In this document: piece by piece, positions 52,085-61,043 of the stretch
How positions within the stretch are numbered: the first letter of the stretch is position 1
How the letters are laid out: each line of letters begins with the position of its first letter
DNA from: Defluviitaleaceae bacterium
GTDB taxonomy: Bacteria > Bacillota > Clostridia > Lachnospirales > WRAX01
Direction: 5' to 3'
Assembly: GCA_009779935.1 (NCBI GenBank)
Contig: WRAX01000002.1
Coordinates: forward strand, 1-64,000
Length of the DNA: 64,000 nt
The notes under the pieces: model-generated
Database searches by the model: none
Seen by the model: the letters and a program-made list of their open reading frames with translations, nothing else
What the model was told of the DNA's origin: nothing
Position numbers and translations under genes: made by a program

Positions 52085-52126
52085 ATAGTAGGGCATTATG
52101 CACAATACCAAGGAGGGTGATAGCAC

Positions 52127-53389
52127 TTGTCGGGCAACAGCGAGTTTATAAACACCATCAATCTCATCGAGAAAGAGAAGGGGATTGAGAAAGAAACACT
52201 TTTTGAGGCCATAGAAGCATCTTTGCTTGCGGCATGCAAAAAGCATTATGGGGCAAGCGAAAATGTGCAAGCCACCATAAGCCGGGAAACAGGGGAAATG
52301 AAGATTTTGGCGTATAAAACTGTGGTGGAAGAGGTGGAAAACCCTCTCACAGAAATCAGCTTAGAAGATGCCAAAGCCATTAGCGTTGAATACAATATCG
52401 AAGATATTGTGGAAATACCCCTAACACTGGAAGGGGTTGGCCGTGTGGCAGCCCAAGCCGCCAAACAGGTAGTTGTACAAAAACTGCGGGAGGCGGAGCG
52501 CAGCAAGGTTGTAAACCAATTTAAGGATAGAGAGTTGAAAATTTTAAGCGGCGTGGTGGATAGGATTGACAAGCGCAATGTACACATCATAGCCGACAAA
52601 ACCGACCTTGTGCTGTTGCCTGTGGAACAAATACCGGGTGAGGAATACTTCCAAAACCAGAGGCTGAAAGTTGTAGTGCTGGATGTGCGGGAGGGGGGCA
52701 AAGGCTCGCCTACCATCAGCGTTTCCCGCTCCCACCCCGAGCTTGTAACAAGGCTTTTTGAACAGGAGGTGCCCGAGGTTGCTGATGGTACTGTGGTTAT
52801 CCGTGCTGTTGCCCGCGAGGCAGGCTTTCGCACAAAAATTGCCGTTTCCAGTGAGAATGAGAATGTGGATGCGGTGGGTAGCTGCGTTGGCGGCAGCGGC
52901 CAGCGTGTAAATATGGTGGTAAACGAGCTTAATGGAGAAAAAATTGACATAATCCACTTTTCTGATGACCCGAGGGAGTTTATAGCCGCCGCCCTAAGCC
53001 CTGCCCAAGTACTTGCTGTTGTGCTGGAAGAAGGCGGAAAGATGGCAAAAATCGTCGTACCTGACAACCAACTGTCATTAGCCATTGGTAGGGAGGGGCA
53101 AAATGCCCGCCTTGCCGCCAAGCTTACAGGCTACCGCATTGATATTAAAAGCGAAACAAAGGCGGCGGCCGAAGGCTTTATTACCAAGGCGGACTATCTT
53201 GCTAATATGACCAAAGAAGCACCCGTTAGCGTTTCGGAATATGCCGAGGCTGCTGCGGAGTATTATGAATACAACATCAGCGACGAATATTATGACGATT
53301 ACTACGATGATGAATATGACGACGACTATGAATACGAATATGGCGATGAAAACAGCAACCCGTCTGTGGGGAGTGGTAACAATCAATAA
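52127..53389 (+). CDS. nusA: Transcription termination/antitermination factor NusA
   Basis: The product is 420 residues, starting at a TTG about ten bases after AAGGAGGG. The order is: the N-terminal RNA-polymerase-binding domain (INLIEKEKGIEKETLFEAIE), an S1 domain (LSGVVDRIDKRNVHIIADK), and two KH domains (GSCVGGSGQRVNMVVNELNGE and AIGREGQNARLAAKLTGYRID). The C-terminal tail after residue 370 is unusually acidic and Tyr-rich (DEYYDDYYDDEYDDDYEYEY). NusA controls pausing and termination. It is first in the operon; rimP, its usual upstream neighbour, is missing here. The attenuator in its leader suggests autoregulation. Confidence 0.95.
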   Translation: MSGNSEFINTINLIEKEKGIEKETLFEAIEASLLAACKKHYGASENVQATISRETGEMKILAYKTVVEEVENPLTEISLEDAKAISVEYNIEDIVEIPLTLEGVGRVAAQAAKQVVVQKLREAERSKVVNQFKDRELKILSGVVDRIDKRNVHIIADKTDLVLLPVEQIPGEEYFQNQRLKVVVLDVREGGKGSPTISVSRSHPELVTRLFEQEVPEVADGTVVIRAVAREAGFRTKIAVSSENENVDAVGSCVGGSGQRVNMVVNELNGEKIDIIHFSDDPREFIAAALSPAQVLAVVLEEGGKMAKIVVPDNQLSLAIGREGQNARLAAKLTGYRIDIKSETKAAAEGFITKADYLANMTKEAPVSVSEYAEAAAEYYEYNISDEYYDDYYDDEYDDDYEYEYGDENSNPSVGSGNNQ

Positions 53390-53414
53390 AAGCAAAGGAA
53401 GCCCAAAAGGTAAG

Positions 53415-53660
53415 ATGACAAGCTTGCGACGATGTGTTGGTTGCCGCCAAATGGTTGATAAAACCCGGCTTTTGCGTGTTGTGCGCAATCCCGAAGGCAA
53501 CTTTGTGCTGGATGCCACAGGCAAAGCTAATGGGCGGGGGGCATATATGTGCAAAACTGCCGATTGTTTGGCGGCAACCATTAAGCGTAATGCCTTTAAC
53601 AACTCATTCAAAACAAAAGTGCCGGCAAATGTTTATGAGGAGCTTAAACAATGGATATGA
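53415..53660 (+). CDS. ylxR: YlxR-family RNA-binding protein (RnpM)
   Basis: The product is 81 residues from ATG 53415, four bases after AAAAGG; a longer form starting upstream is possible because the N-terminus is basic. The YlxR signature is RRCVGCRQMVDKTRLLRVVR, and GRGAYMCKTADCL contains the second Cys pair. RnpM has been described as an RNase P RNA-binding modulator. It lies between nusA and ylxQ as in most Bacillota and overlaps ylxQ by ten bases. Confidence 0.9.
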   Translation: MTSLRRCVGCRQMVDKTRLLRVVRNPEGNFVLDATGKANGRGAYMCKTADCLAATIKRNAFNNSFKTKVPANVYEELKQWI

Positions 53661-53971
53661 TGGAAAAACGCTTATTGTCCATGGTTTCGCTGGCGAAAAA
53701 GGCAGGCAAGTTGGTAACGGGGGAGGAAGGTTGCGAAAAAGCCATACAAAAAGGGCAAGCCACCCTTGTGCTGATAGCAACGGACGCATCTGCCAACACC
53801 AAAAAGAAATTTACAAATAAAACGAATTTTTATAAAGTGCCGATGATTAGCCTTTTTACCAAGGATGAAATGGGAGGGGCAATTGGCACCCACAGCAGGG
53901 CAACCATTGTTGTTGCCGACGAAGGATTTGGAAAAAGCATATTGGAAATTATAGCGATGATGCAGTCGTAG
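53651..53971 (+). CDS. ylxQ: YlxQ-type L7Ae/L30e-family protein
   Basis: The product is 106 residues. The L7Ae fold is shown by MVSLAKKAGKLVTGEEGCEKAI, then LVLIATDASANTKKKF, then GGAIGTHSRATIVVADEGF. Such proteins bind kink-turn RNA; the cellular target of YlxQ is not settled. It overlaps ylxR at its start and precedes infB by 17 bases. Confidence 0.88.
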   Translation: MDMMEKRLLSMVSLAKKAGKLVTGEEGCEKAIQKGQATLVLIATDASANTKKKFTNKTNFYKVPMISLFTKDEMGGAIGTHSRATIVVADEGFGKSILEIIAMMQS

Positions 53972-53988
53972 AAAGAAAGGGTGGCTAA

Positions 53989-56892
53989 ATGGCCAAAAAA
54001 CGCATACACGAACTGGCAAAGGAGCTTGGGGTGGGCTCATCAGACATAATGAAATTTTTACCCCAATTAAACATAGAAGCAAAAACCCACTTTTTAGGGC
54101 TGGATGCGGATGTGGCGCAGAAGGTAGCAAACCATTTTGGTAAAGCTGTCCCGGTTGCCACAGACGGCGAAAAAAAGGTTAAACAGCAGGCGGAAAAGCC
54201 TGTTGTTTCTGCGCCTGCTGAGAAGAAACCTGCACCCGCCCAGAAAGCGGAGGAAAAACCTGCCGAAAGACCTGCGGCAAGGGCGGCAGAACGCCCTGCG
54301 CCAAGGCAGGACAGGGAACGCCCCGTGCGTTATGATAAAGACGGCAATGTGGTGCCATACCGCCCACGCCCCGTGGATGAGCATGGCAACCCATTGCCAC
54401 GCAAACGCCCTGTGGGGCCGGATGGTAAGCCATTGCCGCCGCCTGTATATTATGATGCACAAGGCAACCCAATACCCCGTAAACCCCGCCCGATAGGAGC
54501 AGACGGTAAGCCAATGCCCCGCCCGCCACGCCCCTTGGGGCCGGATGGTAAGCCTGTGCCGCCCCCTGTACGCTATGATGCACAAGGCAACCCAATACCC
54601 CGCAAACCCCGCCCATTAGGGACGGACGGCAAACCACTACCAAGACCCGACAGACCCCATGGAAGCGGAGACCGCCCACAAAGACCTTACGGCGACCGTC
54701 CGCCACGCCCACAAGGAAGCAGTGATAGACCTCACAGCGACCGCCCACGTGGGCAATTTGGTGACCGCCCGCCACGCCCACAAGGCGATAGACCCCAGTA
54801 CGGCAACCGCCCGCAAGGCGATAGACCACCCCGCCCCGGTGGTGACAGGCCTTCTTTTGGCGGCCGTCCGGGAGGTGGCGGACAAGGCGGCTTCCGTCAA
54901 GGCGGCCATGGCAGCGGCAGAGCGGGTGGTAGCGATATTCCCGCTGTTGGAGGCGGTGGCTTTAACAAAGGCAAACAAGGTGGCGGAAAGACCGCTGAAG
55001 CTCCCGATAAGCAAGGGCGCAAGCAAAGACTTGAAGCTGGTAAAAAAGACCGCAGGCACGACCGTGGCGGCGTTGACAGGGAAAAGGACTTGGATTTCAG
55101 ACCGCAAGTAAAATCCTATGCCAAGCCGGAAGCCCCAAGCATTATTCAAATTCCGCCACAAATCACCCTTAAAGAACTGGCGGAGCTTATGTTAAAACAA
55201 GGCTCGGAAGTGGTTAAGGCACTTTTCAAAAAGGGTGAGATGATAAAGATAACCGATACCATCTCCTTTGAAAAGGCCGAAGAAATTGCCATGGATTACA
55301 ATATCCTTGTTGAAGAAAAAATTGAAATCGATATACTTGAAGAGGTTTTTGCTGAGGAAGAAGAAGCCCATGCTGTTTTAGCGGAGCGGCCCCCGGTTGT
55401 GGTGGTTATGGGCCACGTAGACCATGGTAAAACATCGCTGCTGGATGCCATACGCAAAACTGACGTGGTTGTGGGTGAAGCCGGCGGCATAACCCAGCAT
55501 ATCGGCGCATACCAAGTTAATATTAACGACCGTCAAATAACATTCCTTGATACACCCGGCCACGAAGCCTTTACAGCAATGCGTATGCGTGGTGCCCAGG
55601 TGACGGATATTGCAATACTTGTGGTTGCGGCGGATGACGGGGTTATGCCGCAAACCATCGAGGCCATAAGCCATGCCCGTGCCGCTGGTGTTGAAATTAT
55701 TGTTGCCATCAACAAAATTGATAAACCGGCCGCCAATAAGGATCGTGTAATGCAGGAACTTACCGAGTATGAGCTGGTTGCAGAAGATTATGGCGGCGAA
55801 ACCATTATGGTGCCTGTTTCTGCCCACACCAAAGAGGGGCTTGATACCCTTTTGGAAATGATAATGCTTGTAACCGATATGAAGGAATACAAGGCAAACC
55901 CCGACAAAAACGCCCGTGGCACGGTAATAGAAGCCCAGCTGGACAAAGGCCGGGGGCCTGTTGCCACAGTGCTTGTAAAATCAGGCACTTTGGAAGTTGG
56001 CCAGCCCATTGTGGCGGGCACAGCCCATGGCCGTGTACGTGCCATGGTAAACGATAAAGGGCAAAAGGTTAAAGCGGCAGGCCCATCCATGCCTGTGGAG
56101 ATTTTAGGCTTAACCAGTGTACCTTCTGTTGGTGACTTGTTTTTTGCAGCAAAATCCGAAAAAGAAGCCCGCTATGTGGCGGAGCATATTATCGCCAAAA
56201 ACCGTGTTAAGATGATAGAGGAAACCCCTCAAAAAGTGTCCCTTGATGATTTGTTTAACCAAATCCAAGCAGGAAAGGTTAAAGAGCTTAATGTTATCAT
56301 CAAAGCGGACGTGGGCGGCAGCGTGGAAGCCATGAAGGCGAGCTTAGAGAAGCTTTCCAATGAAGAGGTGCGCATACGCACCATCCTTGGTGGCGTAGGT
56401 GCCGTTACGGAAAGCGATGTAATGCTTGCCTCTGCATCCAATGCTATCATCATCGGTTTTAATGTGCGCCCCGAAAATGCCGCAAAAAGTGTGGCGGAGG
56501 AGCAACAAGTGGACATCCGCTTGTATCGTGTAATTTACAATGCCATTGATGATGTTAAAGCCGCTATGATTGGTATGTTAGACCCGATTTTTGAAGAAAA
56601 AGTTATCGGCCACGCCAATGTACGCCAAATCTTTAAGGCATCGGGCATTGGCACGATTGCCGGCTGCTATGTAACCGATGGTAAAATTACCCGATCTGCG
56701 CAAGTGCGTGTGTTGCGTGATAATATTGTTGTTTACGAAGGCGAGCTTGCAAGCCTTAACCGCTTCAAAGACCAAGTGCGGGAGGTTTTGCATAACTACG
56801 AATGTGGTATTGTGCTTTCCAAGTTTAACGATGTTAAAGAAGGTGACGTAATTGAAGCCTTTGTTATGGAAGAGATTAGGCGTACGGAATAA
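53989..56892 (+). CDS. infB: Translation initiation factor IF-2
   Basis: The product is 967 residues. An IF2N domain ([21 protein letters not shown]) opens it. Residues 70-370 are a low-complexity Pro/Arg/Gly region with repeats of the type [19 protein letters not shown] and then GDRPPRPQG/GGxGG units. A second IF2N domain lies near 388-440. The GTPase has G1 GHVDHGKTS from residue 475, DTPGHEAF and NKIDKP. Domains II to IV complete it. IF-2 places initiator tRNA on the ribosome. The basic linker is longer than usual. The next gene starts inside its 3' end in another frame. Confidence 0.95.
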   Translation: MAKKRIHELAKELGVGSSDIMKFLPQLNIEAKTHFLGLDADVAQKVANHFGKAVPVATDGEKKVKQQAEKPVVSAPAEKKPAPAQKAEEKPAERPAARAAERPAPRQDRERPVRYDKDGNVVPYRPRPVDEHGNPLPRKRPVGPDGKPLPPPVYYDAQGNPIPRKPRPIGADGKPMPRPPRPLGPDGKPVPPPVRYDAQGNPIPRKPRPLGTDGKPLPRPDRPHGSGDRPQRPYGDRPPRPQGSSDRPHSDRPRGQFGDRPPRPQGDRPQYGNRPQGDRPPRPGGDRPSFGGRPGGGGQGGFRQGGHGSGRAGGSDIPAVGGGGFNKGKQGGGKTAEAPDKQGRKQRLEAGKKDRRHDRGGVDREKDLDFRPQVKSYAKPEAPSIIQIPPQITLKELAELMLKQGSEVVKALFKKGEMIKITDTISFEKAEEIAMDYNILVEEKIEIDILEEVFAEEEEAHAVLAERPPVVVVMGHVDHGKTSLLDAIRKTDVVVGEAGGITQHIGAYQVNINDRQITFLDTPGHEAFTAMRMRGAQVTDIAILVVAADDGVMPQTIEAISHARAAGVEIIVAINKIDKPAANKDRVMQELTEYELVAEDYGGETIMVPVSAHTKEGLDTLLEMIMLVTDMKEYKANPDKNARGTVIEAQLDKGRGPVATVLVKSGTLEVGQPIVAGTAHGRVRAMVNDKGQKVKAAGPSMPVEILGLTSVPSVGDLFFAAKSEKEARYVAEHIIAKNRVKMIEETPQKVSLDDLFNQIQAGKVKELNVIIKADVGGSVEAMKASLEKLSNEEVRIRTILGGVGAVTESDVMLASASNAIIIGFNVRPENAAKSVAEEQQVDIRLYRVIYNAIDDVKAAMIGMLDPIFEEKVIGHANVRQIFKASGIGTIAGCYVTDGKITRSAQVRVLRDNIVVYEGELASLNRFKDQVREVLHNYECGIVLSKFNDVKEGDVIEAFVMEEIRRTE

Positions 56893-57463
56893 GGCATTGT
56901 GGGTTTTGGCGGCGGCGTTGCTTGCATTAACGGGTTGTGCCACGGTGTACGAGGTATTAGAGTATCAGCGTTGCGGTTGCGATGGCTGGTATTTAAGCGA
57001 AATTGCCCGCCGCCCCACGCCGCCCCTAAATTTTCGTGAACTGTTCTGGGAAAGTGTGGATTTGGACGGTTTTAACACCGTGCACCAATTTACCTTCATC
57101 GAATGGGAAAATCACGCCGCCCATTATGTTACCGATTGGGAATATGCCTTCATCCTCTTTCCGGATCAAAATTTACGGGATTTCTCTCTGCATCATCTTG
57201 GACTTAATGGTGGTGGAGACGAAATGGCGTTTTACACCAAGGAAATCCTGCTAACGATTCCGGAATTTGCAGCGGGCGATGCGCTTGCCCTAAATTTACA
57301 CCTTTCCCATTACCTAATTCCAAGGGCTGGCTTCACCTTTGTTGATGAAAGTGGCCAGATGCACAGAATGTTAGTACAAGACGGCACACCCCGTGGCGGC
57401 TGTGGACCGCATTTTGGGATAAGCCACCACGACCCCCAGTGGGGCTTTGGCTGGGCAGATTAA
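56852..57463 (+). CDS. Putative lipoprotein inserted between infB and rbfA
   Basis: The product is 203 residues from TTG 56852, which GAAGGTGA precedes by eight bases; this overlaps infB by 41 bases. A basic N-terminus and hydrophobic core lead to the lipobox LTGC ([12 protein letters not shown]). The mature part is aromatic- and His-rich ([31 protein letters not shown]) with CGCDGW near the N-terminus. No family is recognised. A secreted lipoprotein in the middle of this translation operon is unusual; expression would track ribosome synthesis. Confidence 0.65.
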   Translation: MKPLLWKRLGVRNKALWVLAAALLALTGCATVYEVLEYQRCGCDGWYLSEIARRPTPPLNFRELFWESVDLDGFNTVHQFTFIEWENHAAHYVTDWEYAFILFPDQNLRDFSLHHLGLNGGGDEMAFYTKEILLTIPEFAAGDALALNLHLSHYLIPRAGFTFVDESGQMHRMLVQDGTPRGGCGPHFGISHHDPQWGFGWAD

Positions 57464-57476
57464 AGGAGGAGTATAC

Positions 57477-57827
57477 ATGAAAAACCGAATGATTAGAATA
57501 AACGATGAAATTATGAAAGAACTAAGCGAAATTTTGCGTGGCGGCATTAAAGACCCACGCATGACTGCCATGGCAAGTGTTGTGCGTGTGGAAACCACAC
57601 AGGATTTGAAATTTGCCAAAGCATTTATCAGCGTGATGGGTACGGATGAAGAAAAGCAAAAAACTATGGCGGCATTGGAAAACGCCAAGGGTCACATCCG
57701 CTCTCAGGTAGCAAAGGCAATTGACTTGCGCCAAACCCCCGAATTTACCTTCATCTTGGACGATTCCCTTGACCATGGCATGAGAATTGACCAAATTTTG
57801 GATGATGTGAATAAGTTGGAGGAATAG
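57477..57827 (+). CDS. rbfA: Ribosome-binding factor A
   Basis: The product is 116 residues, with AAAGGAGGAG before the ATG. RINDEIMKELSEILRGGIKDPR and the KH-like core (TTQDLKFAKAFISVMG) with a RQTPEFTFILDDSLDHGMRI end are typical. RbfA helps 30S maturation near the 5' end of 16S rRNA. It lies in the standard infB-rbfA-nrnA-truB-ribF order, apart from the lipoprotein gene before it. Confidence 0.94.
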   Translation: MKNRMIRINDEIMKELSEILRGGIKDPRMTAMASVVRVETTQDLKFAKAFISVMGTDEEKQKTMAALENAKGHIRSQVAKAIDLRQTPEFTFILDDSLDHGMRIDQILDDVNKLEE

Positions 57828-57830
57828 CCT

Positions 57831-58787
57831 ATGGCATTTTCCACAAAAGAAGCCTGGGATAATATGACCAAAAACGGTGAAAACATTGTAATCGTCACCC
57901 ATTACGGGCCCGATGGCGATGCTGTGGGGTCTTGTTTTGCTTTGGCTTATGCCCTTAAAAAAGCAGGCTTTTCACCCAAAGTTGTGTTGGATAATTATAA
58001 TGATAAATTAAATGTTGTAGATGGTAGCGAATTTATTTTCAAAGGCGATACCCGTATTATGCCCATAGACTTGTTAATTTGCCTTGATTGCGGGGATTTT
58101 GCACGTGTTGCCGCCCCCGGGGATTTGTTTGCCCGTGCCTTTGTAACCATTAATGTGGACCACCACATGGGTAATGACGGTTTTGCCACCCACAATTATG
58201 TGGATACAACGGCCCCCTCTACCTGCGAGATAGTTTTTAGCATCATAAACCCCTTTGTGCCTATGACAAAGGACATGGCATCGGCACTTTATTTGGGTAT
58301 GGTTACGGATACAGGCGGTTTTCGCTATTCCGCCACCACCCCCAAAACTATGGAAATTGCGGGCAAACTAATGTCCGTGGGTATTGATTTTACCACAATC
58401 CAGCAACGAGCCGTTTATACCCGAAGCAAAGTAGAAAATGCCATTTTTTCCAAAGCCTTGCAAAATTTGGTACATATGCCCAATGGGCTAACCTACACCA
58501 CCATAACACAAGTGGAAATGGCGGAAGCTGGTGCAGATTACAGTGACTTGGAAGGTATTGCGGAACATATGTTAAGCATAGAAGGCACAAAAATTGCCGC
58601 ATTTTTTAATGAGAGGCCTGTGCGTACAAAAGTTAGCTTCCGTAGTAAGGAATATGAGATAAACACCATTGCGGCGAAATTTGGCGGCGGCGGGCATAAA
58701 TTTGCGGCAGCTGCCAGTTTTGAAAGTAATTTTGATGAAGGCGTGGCGGCTGTTTTAGCGGCGACGGAGCGGTTTTTGGATGCTTAA
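57831..58787 (+). CDS. nrnA: DHH/DHHA1 bifunctional oligoribonuclease/pAp phosphatase
   Basis: The product is 318 residues. The DHH domain has THYGPDGDAVGS, LLICLDCGD and VDHHMGN, the metal ligands of the family. The DHHA1 domain ends with KFGGGGHKFAAAASF. NrnA degrades short RNA oligonucleotides and dephosphorylates pAp. It starts three bases after rbfA and overlaps truB by eight bases. Confidence 0.92.
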   Translation: MAFSTKEAWDNMTKNGENIVIVTHYGPDGDAVGSCFALAYALKKAGFSPKVVLDNYNDKLNVVDGSEFIFKGDTRIMPIDLLICLDCGDFARVAAPGDLFARAFVTINVDHHMGNDGFATHNYVDTTAPSTCEIVFSIINPFVPMTKDMASALYLGMVTDTGGFRYSATTPKTMEIAGKLMSVGIDFTTIQQRAVYTRSKVENAIFSKALQNLVHMPNGLTYTTITQVEMAEAGADYSDLEGIAEHMLSIEGTKIAAFFNERPVRTKVSFRSKEYEINTIAAKFGGGGHKFAAAASFESNFDEGVAAVLAATERFLDA

Positions 58788-59658
58788 TGGTGTGCTTAAT
58801 ATATATAAACCAAGGGATTTTACATCCAATGATGTGGTGCAGGTTGTTAAACGCCTAACCAAATCCAAGGCGGGGCACACAGGCACACTGGATCCGCAGG
58901 CCACGGGGGTTTTGCCCATTTGCTTGGGCCGTGCCACCAAAATTGCGGACTATATCATGAATGGGGATAAGGAGTATATTGCGCAAGTTGTCTTGGGAAT
59001 AGCTACCGATACAGGCGATGCCCATGGTGCAGAAATTGCCCATGGGGGACTTGTAGACGACAAAGCCCGCATACAAGGGGCTTTATCCCGTTTTGTAGGC
59101 GAAATTAACCAAATGCCGCCCATGTATTCCGCTATAAAAGTTGGGGGGAAAAAACTGTACCAATACGCCCGTGAAGGGGTGATGGTGGAGCGTAAAACCC
59201 GCCAAATCACCATTTTACAGCTGGATGTGCTGCACTGGGATTTGCCCCAAAGTTTCGTTATGCGTGTTAAATGCTCCAAAGGCACATATATCCGCACTTT
59301 GTGCGAGGATATTGGGGTGGCACTGGGAACGGTTGCCCATATGGGCAAGCTATTGCGTACCGAAACCGGGGGATTTGCCACACAGGGCAGTATTAGCTTG
59401 GCTGTGCTGGAAAAAGCCGTACCGGCGGGCAATTTAGGTGATTTGCTAATCCCAATCGAAAGGGCTTTGGCGCATATGCCAAAAATTTACATTGCGGAAG
59501 ATGCCCAAAAACTTCTGATAAACGGCAACAAAATCCCATTGGAATATGTTGCGGGCTTGGTTGGTGGACCATCCTTAGCATTTGACCATACAGGGCGGCT
59601 GGCAGGTATTTTCCACGCTGACGGTGTTTTTTTGCGGCCATTAACAATGTTGCTATAA
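58780..59658 (+). CDS. truB: tRNA pseudouridine-55 synthase
   Basis: The product is 292 residues. GVLNIYKPRDFTSNDVV opens the protein, and the catalytic Asp is in GHTGTLDPQATGVLP. KCSKGTYIRTLCEDIG and a C-terminal PUA-like segment follow. It isomerises U55 in the T-loop of tRNAs. It is translationally coupled to nrnA by an eight-base overlap and followed by ribF. Confidence 0.94.
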   Translation: MLNGVLNIYKPRDFTSNDVVQVVKRLTKSKAGHTGTLDPQATGVLPICLGRATKIADYIMNGDKEYIAQVVLGIATDTGDAHGAEIAHGGLVDDKARIQGALSRFVGEINQMPPMYSAIKVGGKKLYQYAREGVMVERKTRQITILQLDVLHWDLPQSFVMRVKCSKGTYIRTLCEDIGVALGTVAHMGKLLRTETGGFATQGSISLAVLEKAVPAGNLGDLLIPIERALAHMPKIYIAEDAQKLLINGNKIPLEYVAGLVGGPSLAFDHTGRLAGIFHADGVFLRPLTMLL

Positions 59659-59669
59659 CGGGGTGCCGA

Positions 59670-60413
59670 ATGAAACAATTTACTAATGAAAATGTGAACA
59701 TCCACAGGCCGACTGCCATCACCATAGGCAAGTTTGATGGCCTGCACCGTGGGCATGTAACTTTGATTGAAGAAATGAAGAAAATGGCGACCTTACAAGG
59801 TCTGGCAACCGCTATTTTAACTTTTTCCCCCCATCCCATGGCATTTTTTACCAAAACCCATATGCCCCTTATTTTGGATCCCCACGAAAAGGCGGAATTG
59901 TTTGGGCAGTTAGGTATTGACTACTATATCCAATATAAATTTGACGAAAACTTTGCCCACACCACACCCCGGGACTTTATAGAGAAAATTTTGTGCACCC
60001 AATTAAACGCTAAAATGCTGGTGGTTTCTTCAGATTATCGCTTTGGCAAAGGTGGGGCCGGGGATGTGGATTTTGCTCGAAAAGCAGGCAAAGATATGGG
60101 CTTGGAGGTTCATGTTATCCAAAACCTGCTAAACCAGCAGCAACAAAAAATCAGCTCCAATTTATTACGGGGGCTGATTATGGATAAGGAATTTAAGTTG
60201 GTTGCCCAGTTGTGCGGCAGGCCATTCTTCATCAGCGGCAAAACTGATGAAAACGGCATAATAACCCCCCACCCTGACAAAATTTTGCCGCCTGACGGGG
60301 TGTATGAAGTGGACATTCATGGTCACGGCAACACCGTCATCAAAATCGGGGGCGGCGTTGTCAAATCGGATATCAAGCAGAGTCAAGCCCTAAAAATCCA
60401 TTTTATGGTATAG
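59670..60413 (+). CDS. ribF: RibF-like FAD synthetase with degenerate, shortened kinase domain
   Basis: The product is 247 residues; bifunctional RibF is usually near 305-315. The N-terminal nucleotidyltransferase is intact: TIGKFDGLHRGHVTLIEE, then LTFSPHPMAFF and VVSSDYRFGKGGAGDV, and the SSNLLRGLI linker. The C-terminal riboflavin kinase region keeps LPPDGVYEV but lacks the GRxxGFPTAN motif and the last 60 or so residues. It therefore probably adenylates FMN without phosphorylating riboflavin, and a separate kinase would be required. Its last 24 bases overlap the convergent ABC permease gene. Confidence 0.85.
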   Translation: MKQFTNENVNIHRPTAITIGKFDGLHRGHVTLIEEMKKMATLQGLATAILTFSPHPMAFFTKTHMPLILDPHEKAELFGQLGIDYYIQYKFDENFAHTTPRDFIEKILCTQLNAKMLVVSSDYRFGKGGAGDVDFARKAGKDMGLEVHVIQNLLNQQQQKISSNLLRGLIMDKEFKLVAQLCGRPFFISGKTDENGIITPHPDKILPPDGVYEVDIHGHGNTVIKIGGGVVKSDIKQSQALKIHFMV

Positions 60414-61043
60414 GTTTCTGGTTATAAAATAGGATATGATGAAAACCACTGCTGATATCCCAAAAGCTGATAATGGCAGGATGTATGGTGCAAAATCCAG
60501 TCGCTCGCTTAACATGGGCACAATGACGTTGATACCAACAGCAAAAAGCAGACACATACTGGAAATTAACTCATCCCTACCCTTACCGATTTTGGAGGAT
60601 GCAAGGGGAAAGCACAAACCCGCAAACCACAATGGTGTGCTAAACGCATGGGCGGAAGATGTTAAGGCGGCAAAAAGGTTATCGCCGAATGCTTCCGGGT
60701 GCAGGACGACGTTTGCGGCAAAAACAATTGTTGCCAACACCCAGCCAAACAAAGCGCAAATGGCTATGGTTATATATTGTGCCGCAAGCAAATCCCCCCT
60801 TTTGATGGGCATGGACAGCTGATAACGCTCCCAAAGCCCATTTTTGCTTGCCATTGTTGTAACAAGCAGCAAGGGTAGGCTTGCCATGGCAATCAACAAA
60901 GACATGTTAAAAATAAACAGGTTTCCTGTGATTACACTAACAACAGCCGCCGCTATGGCAATGAAGGCAGCGGGCAAAGCGTTGCCCCGTGATGCTTGAA
61001 ATTGAAAGTACAACAAACCCCGTATTGGTGCGGTTTTAGCCAT
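60390..61043 (-). CDS. ABC-2 type transporter permease
   Basis: The product is 217 residues with six hydrophobic segments, typical of small ABC-2 permeases in YtrA-type cassettes. RGLLYFQFQASRGNALPAAFI forms the amphipathic start. It overlaps the ATPase gene by eight bases and is last in the GntR-ATPase-permease operon. The substrate is unknown; cell-envelope stress and antibiotic export are the usual associations. Its 3' end overlaps ribF by 24 bases on the other strand. Confidence 0.8.
   Translation of the reverse strand: MAKTAPIRGLLYFQFQASRGNALPAAFIAIAAAVVSVITGNLFIFNMSLLIAMASLPLLLVTTMASKNGLWERYQLSMPIKRGDLLAAQYITIAICALFGWVLATIVFAANVVLHPEAFGDNLFAALTSSAHAFSTPLWFAGLCFPLASSKIGKGRDELISSMCLLFAVGINVIVPMLSERLDFAPYILPLSAFGISAVVFIISYFITRNLYHKMDF

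Noticed and set aside
53241..53414. N-terminal extension of ylxR into nusA
   Set aside because: The extension is Thr/Met/Asn low-complexity sequence read from the acidic nusA tail in another frame; the family begins near TSLRRCVGC.
54094..55161. Several open frames in the infB repeat region on both strands
   Set aside because: The Pro/Arg/Gly codon bias keeps all frames open there; only the IF-2 frame has a start, domains and continuity.
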